This document shows, piece by piece, positions 8,454-17,272 of a stretch of DNA of 64,000 nucleotides. Origin of the DNA: CAZPXZ01 sp965221505 (GTDB lineage Bacteria > Pseudomonadota > Alphaproteobacteria > Rhodobacterales > CAZPXZ01); contig CBDCSI010000002.1 in the NCBI GenBank assembly GCA_965221505.1, positions 868,001-932,000 on the forward strand. The letters are read 5' to 3'. The translations under genes and the position numbers were made by a program. Position 1 is the first letter of the stretch. Every line of letters starts with the position of its first letter. The notes below the pieces were generated by a model. It did no database searches. It was not told where the DNA came from and saw only the letters and a program-made list of their open reading frames with translations.

Positions 8454-9585
8454 CGTGCCCGAAGCGCGAGCCGTCGCGGCGTCGGCGACGGCCACGGACA
8501 GGATCGCCGTCGCGTCGCAATGGCAGCTCATGTGGTGGGCCTTCCGGCGCCACCGGCTCGCCGTCGTCGGATTCTGGATCATCGCGCTCCTCTACCTCGT
8601 CAGCCTGTTCGCCGAGATCGTCGCCCCCGCGAACCCGACCAAGCAGTCGAGACGGGCAGTGTTCCATCCGCCGCAGATGATCCATCTCCTCGACCGGACC
8701 GAAGGCGGCCTCCGCATCCGGCCCTTCGTCTACCGGATGGACAGGAAGCGCGACCCGGACACGCTGGCGATCAGCTACGTGCCGTCGGGCGAGAAGATCT
8801 ATCTGACCCTGTTCGGCGAGGGCGAGGAATACGAGCTCTGGGGACTCTGGACCCTGAACCGCCATCTCCTCGCGACGGAACGGCCGCGGGACAAGTTCTA
8901 TCTCTTCGGCGCCGACCGGTTGGGACGGGACATGTTCAGCCGCGTCGTCTACGGAACCCGCATCTCGATGTCCATCGGACTCGTCGGCGTCGCCATCAGC
9001 CTGGTTCTCGGCGTCACGCTGGGAGGAATCTCGGGATACTACGGCGGTCGCGCGGACGTCGTGATCCAGCGGCTGATCGAGTTCATCCTCAGCCTGCCGA
9101 CCATTCCCATCTGGCTGGCGCTGGCGGCGTCGCTGCCCCCGTCCTGGCCGATCTACCAGCAGTATTTCGTGATCACGCTCATCGTCAGCCTGGTCGGTTG
9201 GACCGAATTGGGCCGGGTCGTCCGCGGACGGTTCCTGGCCATGAAACGCGAGGACTTCGTCGTCGCGGCCCGGCTCGACGGCGCGTCGGAAGCGCGGATC
9301 ATCTTCCGGCACATGCTGCCGTCGCTCACCTCGCACATCATCGCGTCGCTGACGCTGGCGGTCCCGCTGATGATCCTGGCCGAAACCGGTCTCAGCTTTC
9401 TCGGCCTCGGACTGCAGCCGCCCGCCATCAGCTGGGGCGTCCTGCTGAAGGAGGCGCAGAACATCCTGACGATCAGCCAGGCTCCGTGGCTGTTCATTCC
9501 CGGCGGATTCGTCGTCGTCGCCCTGCTCTCGTTCAACTTCCTCGGCGACGGCATGCGAGACGCCGCGGATCCGTACGAGCACTGA
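8446..9585 (+). CDS. ABC importer permease, DppC type
   Basis: Second membrane subunit of the peptide-type importer, 379 residues. After the first membrane helix (about residues 38-60) there is a large extracytoplasmic insert of about 100 residues (PANPTKQSRRAVF through LLATERPRDKFYLFGAD). This form is longer than classical DppC and I associate it with longer family 5 binding proteins. FGADRLGRDMFSRVVYGTR and the EAA loop VAARLDGASEARIIFRHMLP are typical. The start ATG lies inside the end of the upstream permease gene. Confidence 0.9.
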   Translation: MNSVPEARAVAASATATDRIAVASQWQLMWWAFRRHRLAVVGFWIIALLYLVSLFAEIVAPANPTKQSRRAVFHPPQMIHLLDRTEGGLRIRPFVYRMDRKRDPDTLAISYVPSGEKIYLTLFGEGEEYELWGLWTLNRHLLATERPRDKFYLFGADRLGRDMFSRVVYGTRISMSIGLVGVAISLVLGVTLGGISGYYGGRADVVIQRLIEFILSLPTIPIWLALAASLPPSWPIYQQYFVITLIVSLVGWTELGRVVRGRFLAMKREDFVVAARLDGASEARIIFRHMLPSLTSHIIASLTLAVPLMILAETGLSFLGLGLQPPAISWGVLLKEAQNILTISQAPWLFIPGGFVVVALLSFNFLGDGMRDAADPYEH

Positions 9586-9700
9586 CCGCCCGTGGACCTG
9601 CTCCGGACATGAACGCCCCGAGCCGCACAGACCGCCCCGCGCATCGGGACGCCGCCCGCCCGTCGCCGGACGCGACCCGGGATCGCGAGAGCGCGCCCCG

Positions 9701-11386
9701 ATGAGCGAGCCCCTCCTCAGGATCGAATCGCTCTCGGTCGGCTTCCCGCTGCGCAAGGGCCTGTCGCAAGTGCTGCACGAGGTCGGGTTCGAGATCCGGC
9801 GCGGCACGACGACCTGCGTGGTCGGCGAGAGCGGCTCGGGAAAGTCTGTGACCGCCCGCGCCATCCTCAACATGGTTCCGCGCCCCGGCTCCATCCTGGG
9901 CGGACGGGTGCTGTTCGATCCCGACGGAACCGGCGCGGAGGATCTCGCGAGGCTCGACCCGAAGGGACGCCGGATCCGCCGCATTCGCGGCGGGCGGATC
10001 AGCATGATCTTCCAGGAGCCGCTCAGTTCGCTCTCGCCCGTGCACACGATCGGCAACCAGATCGTCGAGGCCGTCCGGCTGCATCGCGACGTGAACCGGA
10101 GAGAGGCAAGGCGCATCGCGGCCGAAGCGCTCGAACAGGTGGAGATTCCGAACCCGGCGGAGTCGCTCGACCGCTATCCGTTCGAGTACTCGGGCGGCAT
10201 GCGGCAGCGGGCCATGATCGCGATGGCGCTCAGCAGCCATCCGGATCTCCTGATCGCCGACGAGCCGACCACCGCGCTCGACGTCACCACCCAGGCGGAG
10301 ATCCTCGACCTGATCGCCTCCCTGCAGCGCCGGCTGAACATGGCGGTCATGTTCATCACGCACGACATGGGCGTCGTCGCCGAGATCGCCGACGACGTCG
10401 TGGTGATGGAACGCGGGCGCGTGGTGGAGAGAGGCGGCGTCGAAGAGATCTTCCGCAGCCCGACGCAGGACTATACCCGCAGGCTCCTCGGCGCCGTGCG
10501 GCGCCTGGAGACGCGAGCGAAGCGCCCGGCCAGACCGCCGGAGGATCCCGAAGAGGTGCTCCGGGTCGAGGAACTCCGGAAGCACTTCGTCTCCGGGGGC
10601 GGGCTGTTCGGCAAGGCGGCGCGTGCGGTCAAGGCGGTGGACGGCGTGAGCTTCTCGCTCCGCGAGGGCGAGGCGCTGGGCATCGTGGGCGAGAGCGGCT
10701 CCGGAAAGACGACGGTCGGCCGCTGCATTCTCCGGGCGATCGAACCCACCTCGGGCAAGGTCTGGTACCGAGACGCGGACATCCTCGCCGCGTCGCCTCC
10801 GGCGCTGCGCGCCGTACGCCGGCAGGTACGCATGATCTTCCAGGATCCGTACGCCTCGCTGAACCCGCGGATGACGGTCAAGCAGATCGTCGCGGAGCCG
10901 ATGCTGGTCAACGCGGACCGTTCGCTCGGCGACGTCGGCGAGCGGGTCGCGGAGCTGCTGTCGGCGGTCGGCCTCGATCCGGACATGATGGAGCGCTATC
11001 CGCACGCCTTCTCCGGCGGCCAGCGGCAACGCATCGTGGTCGCGCGCGCGATCGCGCTGACGCCGAGGATCGTCATCGCCGACGAACCGACCTCGGCGCT
11101 GGACGTTTCCATCCGGATCCAGATTCTGGACCTGCTCCTGCGGCTGCAATCCGAAATGGGCCTGGGCTTCGTGTTCATCAGTCACGACATCTCGGTGATC
11201 CGCTACTTCTGCGACCGCGTCGCGGTCATGTATCGCGGCAGAATCGTCGAAATCGGCGACACCGAAAGGGTCATCACGGATCCGCGGCATCCGTACACGA
11301 AGGCGCTCCTGTCCTCGGTTCCGGTCACCGATCCGTCTCTCCGCGGCACGCGGACCCGGCACCGATACGACCCGGAGGCGGCATGA
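9701..11386 (+). CDS. ABC importer ATPase, fused DppD-DppF type
   Basis: Cytoplasmic energy-coupling subunit carrying two complete nucleotide-binding domains in one 561-residue chain. The first Walker A is GESGSGKS near residue 42, with signature YSGGMRQR near 165. The second Walker A is GESGSGKT near 329, with signature FSGGQRQR near 438. Each is followed by a Walker B and D-loop (ADEPTTALD, ADEPTSALD). It replaces the separate DppD and DppF proteins. The 115-nt gap from the upstream permease gene holds no credible gene. Confidence 0.92.
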   Translation: MSEPLLRIESLSVGFPLRKGLSQVLHEVGFEIRRGTTTCVVGESGSGKSVTARAILNMVPRPGSILGGRVLFDPDGTGAEDLARLDPKGRRIRRIRGGRISMIFQEPLSSLSPVHTIGNQIVEAVRLHRDVNRREARRIAAEALEQVEIPNPAESLDRYPFEYSGGMRQRAMIAMALSSHPDLLIADEPTTALDVTTQAEILDLIASLQRRLNMAVMFITHDMGVVAEIADDVVVMERGRVVERGGVEEIFRSPTQDYTRRLLGAVRRLETRAKRPARPPEDPEEVLRVEELRKHFVSGGGLFGKAARAVKAVDGVSFSLREGEALGIVGESGSGKTTVGRCILRAIEPTSGKVWYRDADILAASPPALRAVRRQVRMIFQDPYASLNPRMTVKQIVAEPMLVNADRSLGDVGERVAELLSAVGLDPDMMERYPHAFSGGQRQRIVVARAIALTPRIVIADEPTSALDVSIRIQILDLLLRLQSEMGLGFVFISHDISVIRYFCDRVAVMYRGRIVEIGDTERVITDPRHPYTKALLSSVPVTDPSLRGTRTRHRYDPEAA

Positions 11387-11525
11387 GCGCCCGAATTCGG
11401 CGACCGCCGGCGCGGGTCGGGCTCCCGGGCGGCCGAGACGCGTCCCGGCGCGACCGCCCCGCATGCGCGAGCCGGTCTCCGGCGGCGCGCGCGGGGCGGC
11501 GCGGCGAAAGAGAAGCGAGGCGAAC

Positions 11526-12677
11526 ATGAAAATCGAGACCGTAACCGCGACGCGCTTTCGCCATGTCGTCCACACGCAGGACGACAGCGACGGGCACGCG
11601 CATCCCGGGCCGCCGCGAGACACGGTATCGGCCGTCCTGACCGTCACCGCCGACGACGGGACGGAAGGCAGGGTCGTCGCCGACCCGGGAGACGTCGAGG
11701 AGGCGCTACTCGAGCGATTCCTGCGACCGGCGCTCGTCGGCCGGGATCCGATACGCGTCGAACGGCTCTGGCGGGACATGTACAAGCGGCAGCGCGGCAG
11801 CCGCATGAAGTTCTCCGACCGGACGCTCGCGGCGGCGGACCTCGCGCTCTGGGACCTCGTCGGCAAGTGCTGCGGGCAGCCGGTCTACAAGTTGCTCGGA
11901 GGGTACCGGGACCGGATTCCGGCCTACGGGTCGACGATGTGCGGCGACGACGTTCCGGGGGGGCTGGCGACGCCGGAGGACTACGCCCGGTTCGCGGAAT
12001 GGCTGGTCGGAACCCGCGGCTACCGGGCGGTCAAGCTCCATACCTGGATGCCGCCGATTCCGGGCGCCCCGGACGTCAAGCTGGACTACGCCGCCTGCGC
12101 CGCGGTTCGCGAGGCGGTCGGCCCGGACGTGCCGCTGATGCTGGATCCGAACCACTGGTATTCGCGGACCGACGCCCTCTGGCTTTGCCGGCGGCTCGAA
12201 GAGCTCGAATTCTTCTGGATCGAGGAAATGATGGAGGAGGCGTCGCTGTCGTCCTACCGGTGGCTGACCGCGCACACGCCCAAACTCAACGTGCTTGGGC
12301 CGGAATCCATGGCCGGCAAGCACTGGACGCGCGCGGAATGGGCGGCCGGGGGAGCGTGCGACATGCTTCGCACGGGCGTCTGGGACGTCGGCGGCATCAC
12401 GCCGGCGATCAAGACGGCGCATCTGGCCGACGGATTCCAGATGAGCTGCGAGCTTCACGGCGGCGACGCCGGCAACCTGGCCGTCGCCGCGGCCGTCCAC
12501 AACACCCACTTCCACGAGCGGGGTCTGCTCCATCCGGCGCTCGACTACGAGCGGCCGCGCGACTACGAGAACCGGATCGACGACGAGATGGACGCCGACG
12601 GCATGGTGCTGTGCCGAAGCGACCCGGGCCTCGGACAGGATCTGAACATGGACTACATCGAGGCGAACCGTGTCTGA
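11526..12677 (+). CDS. enolase-superfamily (mandelate racemase-like) enzyme
   Basis: A capping domain plus (beta/alpha)7-beta barrel enzyme of 383 residues that abstracts a proton alpha to a carboxylate, probably dehydrating a sugar acid. Candidate catalytic and metal residues are the K170-x-H172 pair on strand 2, D207 and N209 in LDPNH, E233 in WIEEMM, E260 in GPES and H311 in CELHGG. The K-x-H motif differs from the K-x-K of mandelate racemase, so the substrate cannot be assigned. The ATG at 11526 is chosen over an open frame from 11463 because it starts the conserved beta-strand. It overlaps the regulator gene by 8 nt and belongs to the kdgD pathway operon. Confidence 0.85.
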   Translation: MKIETVTATRFRHVVHTQDDSDGHAHPGPPRDTVSAVLTVTADDGTEGRVVADPGDVEEALLERFLRPALVGRDPIRVERLWRDMYKRQRGSRMKFSDRTLAAADLALWDLVGKCCGQPVYKLLGGYRDRIPAYGSTMCGDDVPGGLATPEDYARFAEWLVGTRGYRAVKLHTWMPPIPGAPDVKLDYAACAAVREAVGPDVPLMLDPNHWYSRTDALWLCRRLEELEFFWIEEMMEEASLSSYRWLTAHTPKLNVLGPESMAGKHWTRAEWAAGGACDMLRTGVWDVGGITPAIKTAHLADGFQMSCELHGGDAGNLAVAAAVHNTHFHERGLLHPALDYERPRDYENRIDDEMDADGMVLCRSDPGLGQDLNMDYIEANRV

Positions 12678-13524
12678 AGCGACGACGAACAGGACGCCGG
12701 CCGCAGCCGCCGGCTCGACCCGCACCGAATCCGGCCCTTCGGCTTCGGACCGAATCGCCCGTTCGGGCGGCGCGGCGAACCCGGAACCGGCAGCGGGGGC
12801 AGGAGCGCCCGTCAGGCGCGGCAACCTGGTCGCCGTGCTGGCGGAGGCGCTGCGGGCCCGCATCCTGCGGGGCGATTACCCGGCCGGAACCCGTCTCCCG
12901 AGCGCGGCGCGGCTCTGCGACGAGCACGGCGTCAGCCGGACGGTGGTGCGGGAGGCCATCGCCGCGCTCCGCGCCGACGGCCTCGTGCTGACCCGGCAAG
13001 GCTCGGGCGCCTTCGTGGTCGAGCTTCCGGTCGCGGACACGCGGGAGGGCTGGATTCGCATCGACCCGCAAACCCACTCCGAGATTCTCGAATGCCTCGA
13101 GTTGCGCATCGCCATCGAGGTCGAGGCGGCCGGCATGGCCGCATCGCGGGGAAGTCCCGCGCAGGTCGTGCAGATCGCCGAATGCCTGCACGAGATGAAG
13201 AACCGGGCCGACCGTCGGGAGCGGGTCGCCGACGCCGACTTCGCGTTTCACGTCTCGATCGCGACGGCCGCCAACAACCGGCACTTCGTCAATTTCCTCC
13301 TCAGCCTCGGAACCGCCGCAATTCCCCGCGCCCGCGTACAGCAGGACGGCTTGCCGGAATCCGCGCTCCCCCGCGAGAGCCTCCTGATGGCCGAGCACGC
13401 GAAGGTGGTGGAGGCGATCTCGGCCGGCGACGCCGACGGCGCACGCCTCGCCATGCGCATCCACCTCGCCAACGCGCTCGCGCGCTACCAGTCGATCTTC
13501 GCCGAAAGCCGCAGCTACGCCTGA
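12670..13524 (+). CDS. GntR-family regulator, FadR/FCD subfamily
   Basis: DNA-binding regulator of the surrounding sugar-acid operon. After a 50-residue Ala/Pro-rich low-complexity N-terminus, the winged helix spans about residues 52-118 (helix segment DEHGVSRTVVREAIAALRADG, wing RQGSGAFV). An all-helical FCD ligand domain follows from about 135, with ELRIAIEVEAAG and the metal-site-like histidines of FHVSIATAANN and MAEHAKVVEAI. The GTG start lies 8 nt inside the upstream gene. Its probable sites are the TGTCA-N2-TGACA palindromes near 5333 and 5396. The effector is likely an intermediate of this pathway. Confidence 0.9.
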   Translation: MSEATTNRTPAAAAGSTRTESGPSASDRIARSGGAANPEPAAGAGAPVRRGNLVAVLAEALRARILRGDYPAGTRLPSAARLCDEHGVSRTVVREAIAALRADGLVLTRQGSGAFVVELPVADTREGWIRIDPQTHSEILECLELRIAIEVEAAGMAASRGSPAQVVQIAECLHEMKNRADRRERVADADFAFHVSIATAANNRHFVNFLLSLGTAAIPRARVQQDGLPESALPRESLLMAEHAKVVEAISAGDADGARLAMRIHLANALARYQSIFAESRSYA

Positions 13525-13572
13525 GCGCCGGCGCGGCCCGTCCCACGCACAACCAGAAGGATCCGCGCCGCC

Positions 13573-14487
13573 ATGCAATTCAGCCCGGAGGAGCTCCGGA
13601 TCAGACTCGGACAGGGTCTGCTCTCGTTCCCGGTCTCTCACTTCCTGCCCGACCGGTCGCCGTCCCTGGACAGCTATTCCCGGCATGTCGAGCGGCTCTC
13701 CCGCTACCCGGCCGCGGGCCTGTTCGCGGCCGGGGGCACCGGCGAGTTCTTCTCGCTCACGCCGGACGAGGTCCGGGACTTCGTCGCGGCCGCCAAGGCG
13801 GCGGCCGGCGACGTGCCGATCGTCGGAGGCTGCGGCTACGGAACGGCGATGGCGGTGGAGATCGCCCGCTCGTTGGAGACGGCCGGGGCGGACGGATTGC
13901 TGCTTCTGCCGCATTACCTGATCGACGCCTCCCAGGAGGGTCTCGAAGCCCATGTGCAGGCCGTATGCGGGGCCGTGGACATCGGCGTCATCGTCTACAA
14001 CCGCGCCAACTCGATCCTCCGCGCCGACACGATCGGCCGCCTGCTCGACCGCTGTCCGAACCTGATCGGGTTCAAGGACGGCAGCGGTACGGTCGACGTC
14101 GTGCGCGAGGTCGCGCTGCGGTTCGGCGACCGGCTCGTCTGCATCGGCGGCATGCCGACCCACGAGCTCTTCGCCGAAGCCTATCTCGGCGCCGGCGCAG
14201 CGACCTATTCCTCGGCGGTGTTCAATTTCGTGCCGGACCTCGCCGTCCGGTTCCACCAGGCGCTTCATGCCGGCGACCGCGCGACGGTCGAAGGGCTGCT
14301 CCGCGGGTTCTTCCTGCCGTGGGCGGAACTTCGCGACCGCAAGCCCGGCTATGCGGTCTCGGCGGTGAAGGCCGGCGTGCGCCTGGCCGGGCATCCGGCC
14401 GGCCCGGTTCGCCCGCCCCTGACGGATCTCTCGGCATCGGAAGAGGACTTCCTGCTCGACCTGATCGACCGGTCGGAGGCGCTGTGA
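13573..14487 (+). CDS. kdgD: 5-dehydro-4-deoxyglucarate dehydratase
   Basis: Converts 5-dehydro-4-deoxy-D-glucarate to 2-oxoglutarate semialdehyde, releasing water and CO2, in the D-glucarate/galactarate/uronate oxidative route. It is a DHDPS/NAL-superfamily TIM barrel of 304 residues. It carries FAAGGTGEFFSLTPDE, the catalytic Tyr in VIVYNRANS (Y142) and the Schiff-base Lys in GFKDGSG (K168). Subgroup-specific stretches IGGMPTHELFAEAY, TYSSAVFNF and GPVRPPLTDL closely fit KdgD. It lies between the GntR regulator and the UxuA-like gene, one nt ahead of the latter's GTG. Confidence 0.88.
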   Translation: MQFSPEELRIRLGQGLLSFPVSHFLPDRSPSLDSYSRHVERLSRYPAAGLFAAGGTGEFFSLTPDEVRDFVAAAKAAAGDVPIVGGCGYGTAMAVEIARSLETAGADGLLLLPHYLIDASQEGLEAHVQAVCGAVDIGVIVYNRANSILRADTIGRLLDRCPNLIGFKDGSGTVDVVREVALRFGDRLVCIGGMPTHELFAEAYLGAGAATYSSAVFNFVPDLAVRFHQALHAGDRATVEGLLRGFFLPWAELRDRKPGYAVSAVKAGVRLAGHPAGPVRPPLTDLSASEEDFLLDLIDRSEAL

Positions 14488-14488
14488 G

Positions 14489-15475
14489 GTGAAGCTCGGC
14501 ACGCAGTTCCAGGCCAGAGACGACGACGACTACCGGGTCATGGCGCAGCTGGGGGTGACCCATGTCTGCGCCGACCCGCCGGGCGATCCGCACCGGTGGA
14601 CGCTGGACGACCTCCGGCGTCTGCAGGACAAGCTGGGCGGATTCGGGATCGAGCTGGACATGGTCCAGCTGCCGCTCTCCTCGCGTCCGATCGAGGAGAG
14701 CCGGAGTCCCGACATCCTGCTCGCCGGCCCGAACCGCGACTGGCAGATCGATTCGATCTGTTCGCTGATCGAGCGGCTGTCGCAGGCGGGCGTTCCGGCG
14801 GCCAAATACAACCTCAACCTCATCGGCATCCCGCGAACGGAAGACGAGCCCGGTCGGGGCGGATCCCGGAACGCCGCCTTCCGCTGGTCGCGGGCGGACC
14901 GGGACGCGCCGCCGGGCGTCGCGGGCGAACTGGGCGAAGCGGAAAACTGGGAGCGGATCGACTACTTCCTCGCGCGCGTGGTCCCGGTCGCCGAAGCGAG
15001 CCGCGTCCGCCTCGCCTGCCATCCGCACGACCCGTACACTCCGCCCGGCTACCGCGGCGTCACGCGCGTACTCGGAACGGTCGAGGGCCTGAAGAGGTTC
15101 GTCCTGATGCGCGAGAACCCGTATCACGGGCTGAATTTCTGCCAGGGAACCGTCGGCGAGACGCTCGAGGATCCGGCGACGGAGATCTTCGACGTCATCC
15201 GGTGGTTCGGCGACCGGAACAAGCTCTTCAACGTTCATTTCCGAAACATTCGCGGGCGAAGGCTCTCCTTCATGGAGACGTTTCCGGACGAGGGCGACAT
15301 GGACATGTGGAAGTCGATCAAGACCTATGCCGAGACGGGCTACCGCCACATGCTGATGCCGGATCACGTCCCGGTCGTCTCCGGCGCGGATCCGGAGAAC
15401 ACCGCCTTCGCCTTCGTGTACGGATACCTCCGGGCGCAGCTGGAGGCGCTGCAAGGCGAGGGCTATCTGGCGTAA
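14489..15475 (+). CDS. UxuA-like mannonate dehydratase family protein
   Basis: A metal-dependent TIM-barrel dehydratase of the UxuA family, which in E. coli converts D-mannonate to 2-keto-3-deoxygluconate. Family metal-ligand contexts are visible: HPHDP, NFCQGT, VHFRNI and MPDHVP. MKLGTQFQ opens the barrel. At 328 residues it is shorter than E. coli UxuA (about 390), so a related substrate is possible. The start is GTG, one nt after the kdgD stop. With KdgD and the enolase-superfamily enzyme this makes three sugar-acid dehydratases in one operon. It ends about 60 nt from the convergent GMC gene. Confidence 0.8.
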   Translation: MKLGTQFQARDDDDYRVMAQLGVTHVCADPPGDPHRWTLDDLRRLQDKLGGFGIELDMVQLPLSSRPIEESRSPDILLAGPNRDWQIDSICSLIERLSQAGVPAAKYNLNLIGIPRTEDEPGRGGSRNAAFRWSRADRDAPPGVAGELGEAENWERIDYFLARVVPVAEASRVRLACHPHDPYTPPGYRGVTRVLGTVEGLKRFVLMRENPYHGLNFCQGTVGETLEDPATEIFDVIRWFGDRNKLFNVHFRNIRGRRLSFMETFPDEGDMDMWKSIKTYAETGYRHMLMPDHVPVVSGADPENTAFAFVYGYLRAQLEALQGEGYLA

Positions 15476-15536
15476 GCCGAGAATCCCGTTGCGACGGGGT
15501 CGCTACGCGGGATCGGGCCGAGTACGGACACGCAGT

Positions 15537-17192
15537 TCAGACCGGCGACGCCTCCGGTCCCTCGCGCCCGGGACGGTGGTATTCGAGCTCGACAGGCGCC
15601 AGCGGCGGACGCCCGAGCACGGCATCCGCAATCTTCTCGGCCATCATGACGACCGGGGCGTTCAGATTGCCCGAGACAATTTCGGGCATGATCGAAGCGT
15701 CGACCACGCGCAGCGACTCGAGACCGTGGACGAGTCCCTCGGTCGAGACCACGCTGTCTTCGCCGCCGCCCATGCGACAGGTGCAGCAGGGATGGTAGTT
15801 CGTGCCCGCCGTCCGGCGAAGCCAGCCCAGAATCTCCTCGTCGCTTCGAATGCGCTCGCCCGGCGAGACTTCGGCGCCGCGCAATTCGTCCCACGCCGGC
15901 TGCGCGATCGTCTCCCGGGTGAGGCGGACCGCATCCACCGCTTCGCGACGATCGGACTCCGCTTCCAGGTAGTTGAACAGGAAGGCGGGATGCGCCTTCG
16001 GGTCCTTCGACGTCAGAAAGACGCGGCCCTCGCTCTTCGGCCGCATCAGGCTCAGAATGTACTGAAAACCGTTCTCCAGCCGGACGCTGCCGTGCTGGAG
16101 CTCCCCGAGCAGGGGCAGAAACTCGTGCTGGACGTTCGGTATGCCGAGCTCCGGCGCGGTCCGGAAAAAGGCCCCGGTCTCGAAGTAGTTGGTAGCGCCG
16201 ATACCGGTGCGGAACAGGCTCCATTGCATCCCGATCCAGAGCCGCCCGACCCGGCTCAAACGTCTCGCGATCGAGACCTCCTTCCTTGCGCGATATTGCA
16301 CGGGCACGGCGACGTGATCGTTGAGATGCCGGCCGACGGCAGGCAGATGCGCGACCGGGGCGATGTCGTGCGTGCGCAGCAGGTCCGCATCGCCCACGCC
16401 GGAGAGCATCAGCAGATGGGGACTGTTGATGGCGCCGCCGCACAGGATCACCTCCGATTCCGCCTCGACGCTCTCCTCCACGCCGTTCCGGAGACAGGCG
16501 ACCCCCACCGCGCGAAGTCCCTCGAAGCGTATCCCGGTGACCAGGGTCCCGGTCCAGACCTCCAGCGCCGCCCGGCCGGCGTGAGGATCCAGGTAGGCTC
16601 TCGAAGCGCTCCAGCGCACGCCTCCGTGCACGTTCCGCTGGGTGACGTGGCATCCTTCCTGGCGATACGCGTTGTGATCCTCCGTAAATCCTAGGCCGAA
16701 CTGGCCGGCGGCGGCCAGGAAAGCGTGGTACAGGGGGTTCTCCGCCCGGCATGTCTCGATCCGCATCGGCCCGGAGTCGCCCCGGAATTCGTTCCCGCCC
16801 TTGTCGAACGTCTCCGAGCGCCGGAAGTAGGGCAACACGTCGGCGAAGCTCCAGCCTTCGCACCCGGACGCCGCCCAGTTGTCGTAGTCGCCCGGATTCC
16901 CCCGCACCCAGTTCATTCCGTTGATGGAGGACGACCCGCCGAGCACCCGGCCCCGCGCCTCGTAGATCCGCCGCCCGTCCAGGCCCGGCTCCGGCTCCGT
17001 GTGGTAGTGCCAGTTGAAGCGGTCGTCGTTCAGGGGTACGCCGAGCGCGGCCGGCATCCGAAGGAAGATACTGTCGTCCCTGGGGCCGGCCTCGATCAGC
17101 AGGATCCGGTGCCGTCCGCTCTCCGCCAGGCGACCGGCCATCGTCGCGCCGGCCGAGCCGGAACCGACGACCACGTAGTCGTAGCTTCGCAC
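15537..17192 (-). CDS. GMC-family FAD-dependent oxidoreductase (choline dehydrogenase-like)
   Basis: Oxidises an alcohol with FAD. The 551-residue protein has the N-terminal dinucleotide motif VVVGSGSAGATMAGRLAE, the GMC signature 1 region (RGRVLGGSSSINGMNWVRG), signature 2 (GGAINSPHLLMLSGVG) and the C-terminal active-site region with YHPCCTCRMG and a final NLNAPVVMMAEKIAD. The frame is open far upstream through the neighbouring gene, but a GTG at 17192 directly precedes the FAD-binding strand and is taken as the start. It lies 80 nt downstream of the proline-racemase-family gene on the same strand, probably one operon. Substrate is unknown. No signal peptide is seen. Confidence 0.87.
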   Translation of the reverse strand: MRSYDYVVVGSGSAGATMAGRLAESGRHRILLIEAGPRDDSIFLRMPAALGVPLNDDRFNWHYHTEPEPGLDGRRIYEARGRVLGGSSSINGMNWVRGNPGDYDNWAASGCEGWSFADVLPYFRRSETFDKGGNEFRGDSGPMRIETCRAENPLYHAFLAAAGQFGLGFTEDHNAYRQEGCHVTQRNVHGGVRWSASRAYLDPHAGRAALEVWTGTLVTGIRFEGLRAVGVACLRNGVEESVEAESEVILCGGAINSPHLLMLSGVGDADLLRTHDIAPVAHLPAVGRHLNDHVAVPVQYRARKEVSIARRLSRVGRLWIGMQWSLFRTGIGATNYFETGAFFRTAPELGIPNVQHEFLPLLGELQHGSVRLENGFQYILSLMRPKSEGRVFLTSKDPKAHPAFLFNYLEAESDRREAVDAVRLTRETIAQPAWDELRGAEVSPGERIRSDEEILGWLRRTAGTNYHPCCTCRMGGGEDSVVSTEGLVHGLESLRVVDASIMPEIVSGNLNAPVVMMAEKIADAVLGRPPLAPVELEYHRPGREGPEASPV

Positions 17193-17272
17193 GCTACTGC
17201 GCCGGACCGAACGAAGTCGCGGCCTGCGAGAATGCGCGTCGCCCTGGCGCCCAGGTCTCGCCGGCGAGCGGC

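Noticed and set aside
5433..8582. 1049-residue open frame on the minus strand
   Set aside because: Antisense shadow of the binding-protein and permease genes. His/Asp/Arg-rich composition is typical of the complementary frame of a GC-rich gene; no domain is recognisable.
9533..11866. 777-residue open frame on the minus strand
   Set aside because: Complement of the double-ATPase gene, whose Walker motifs are unambiguous.
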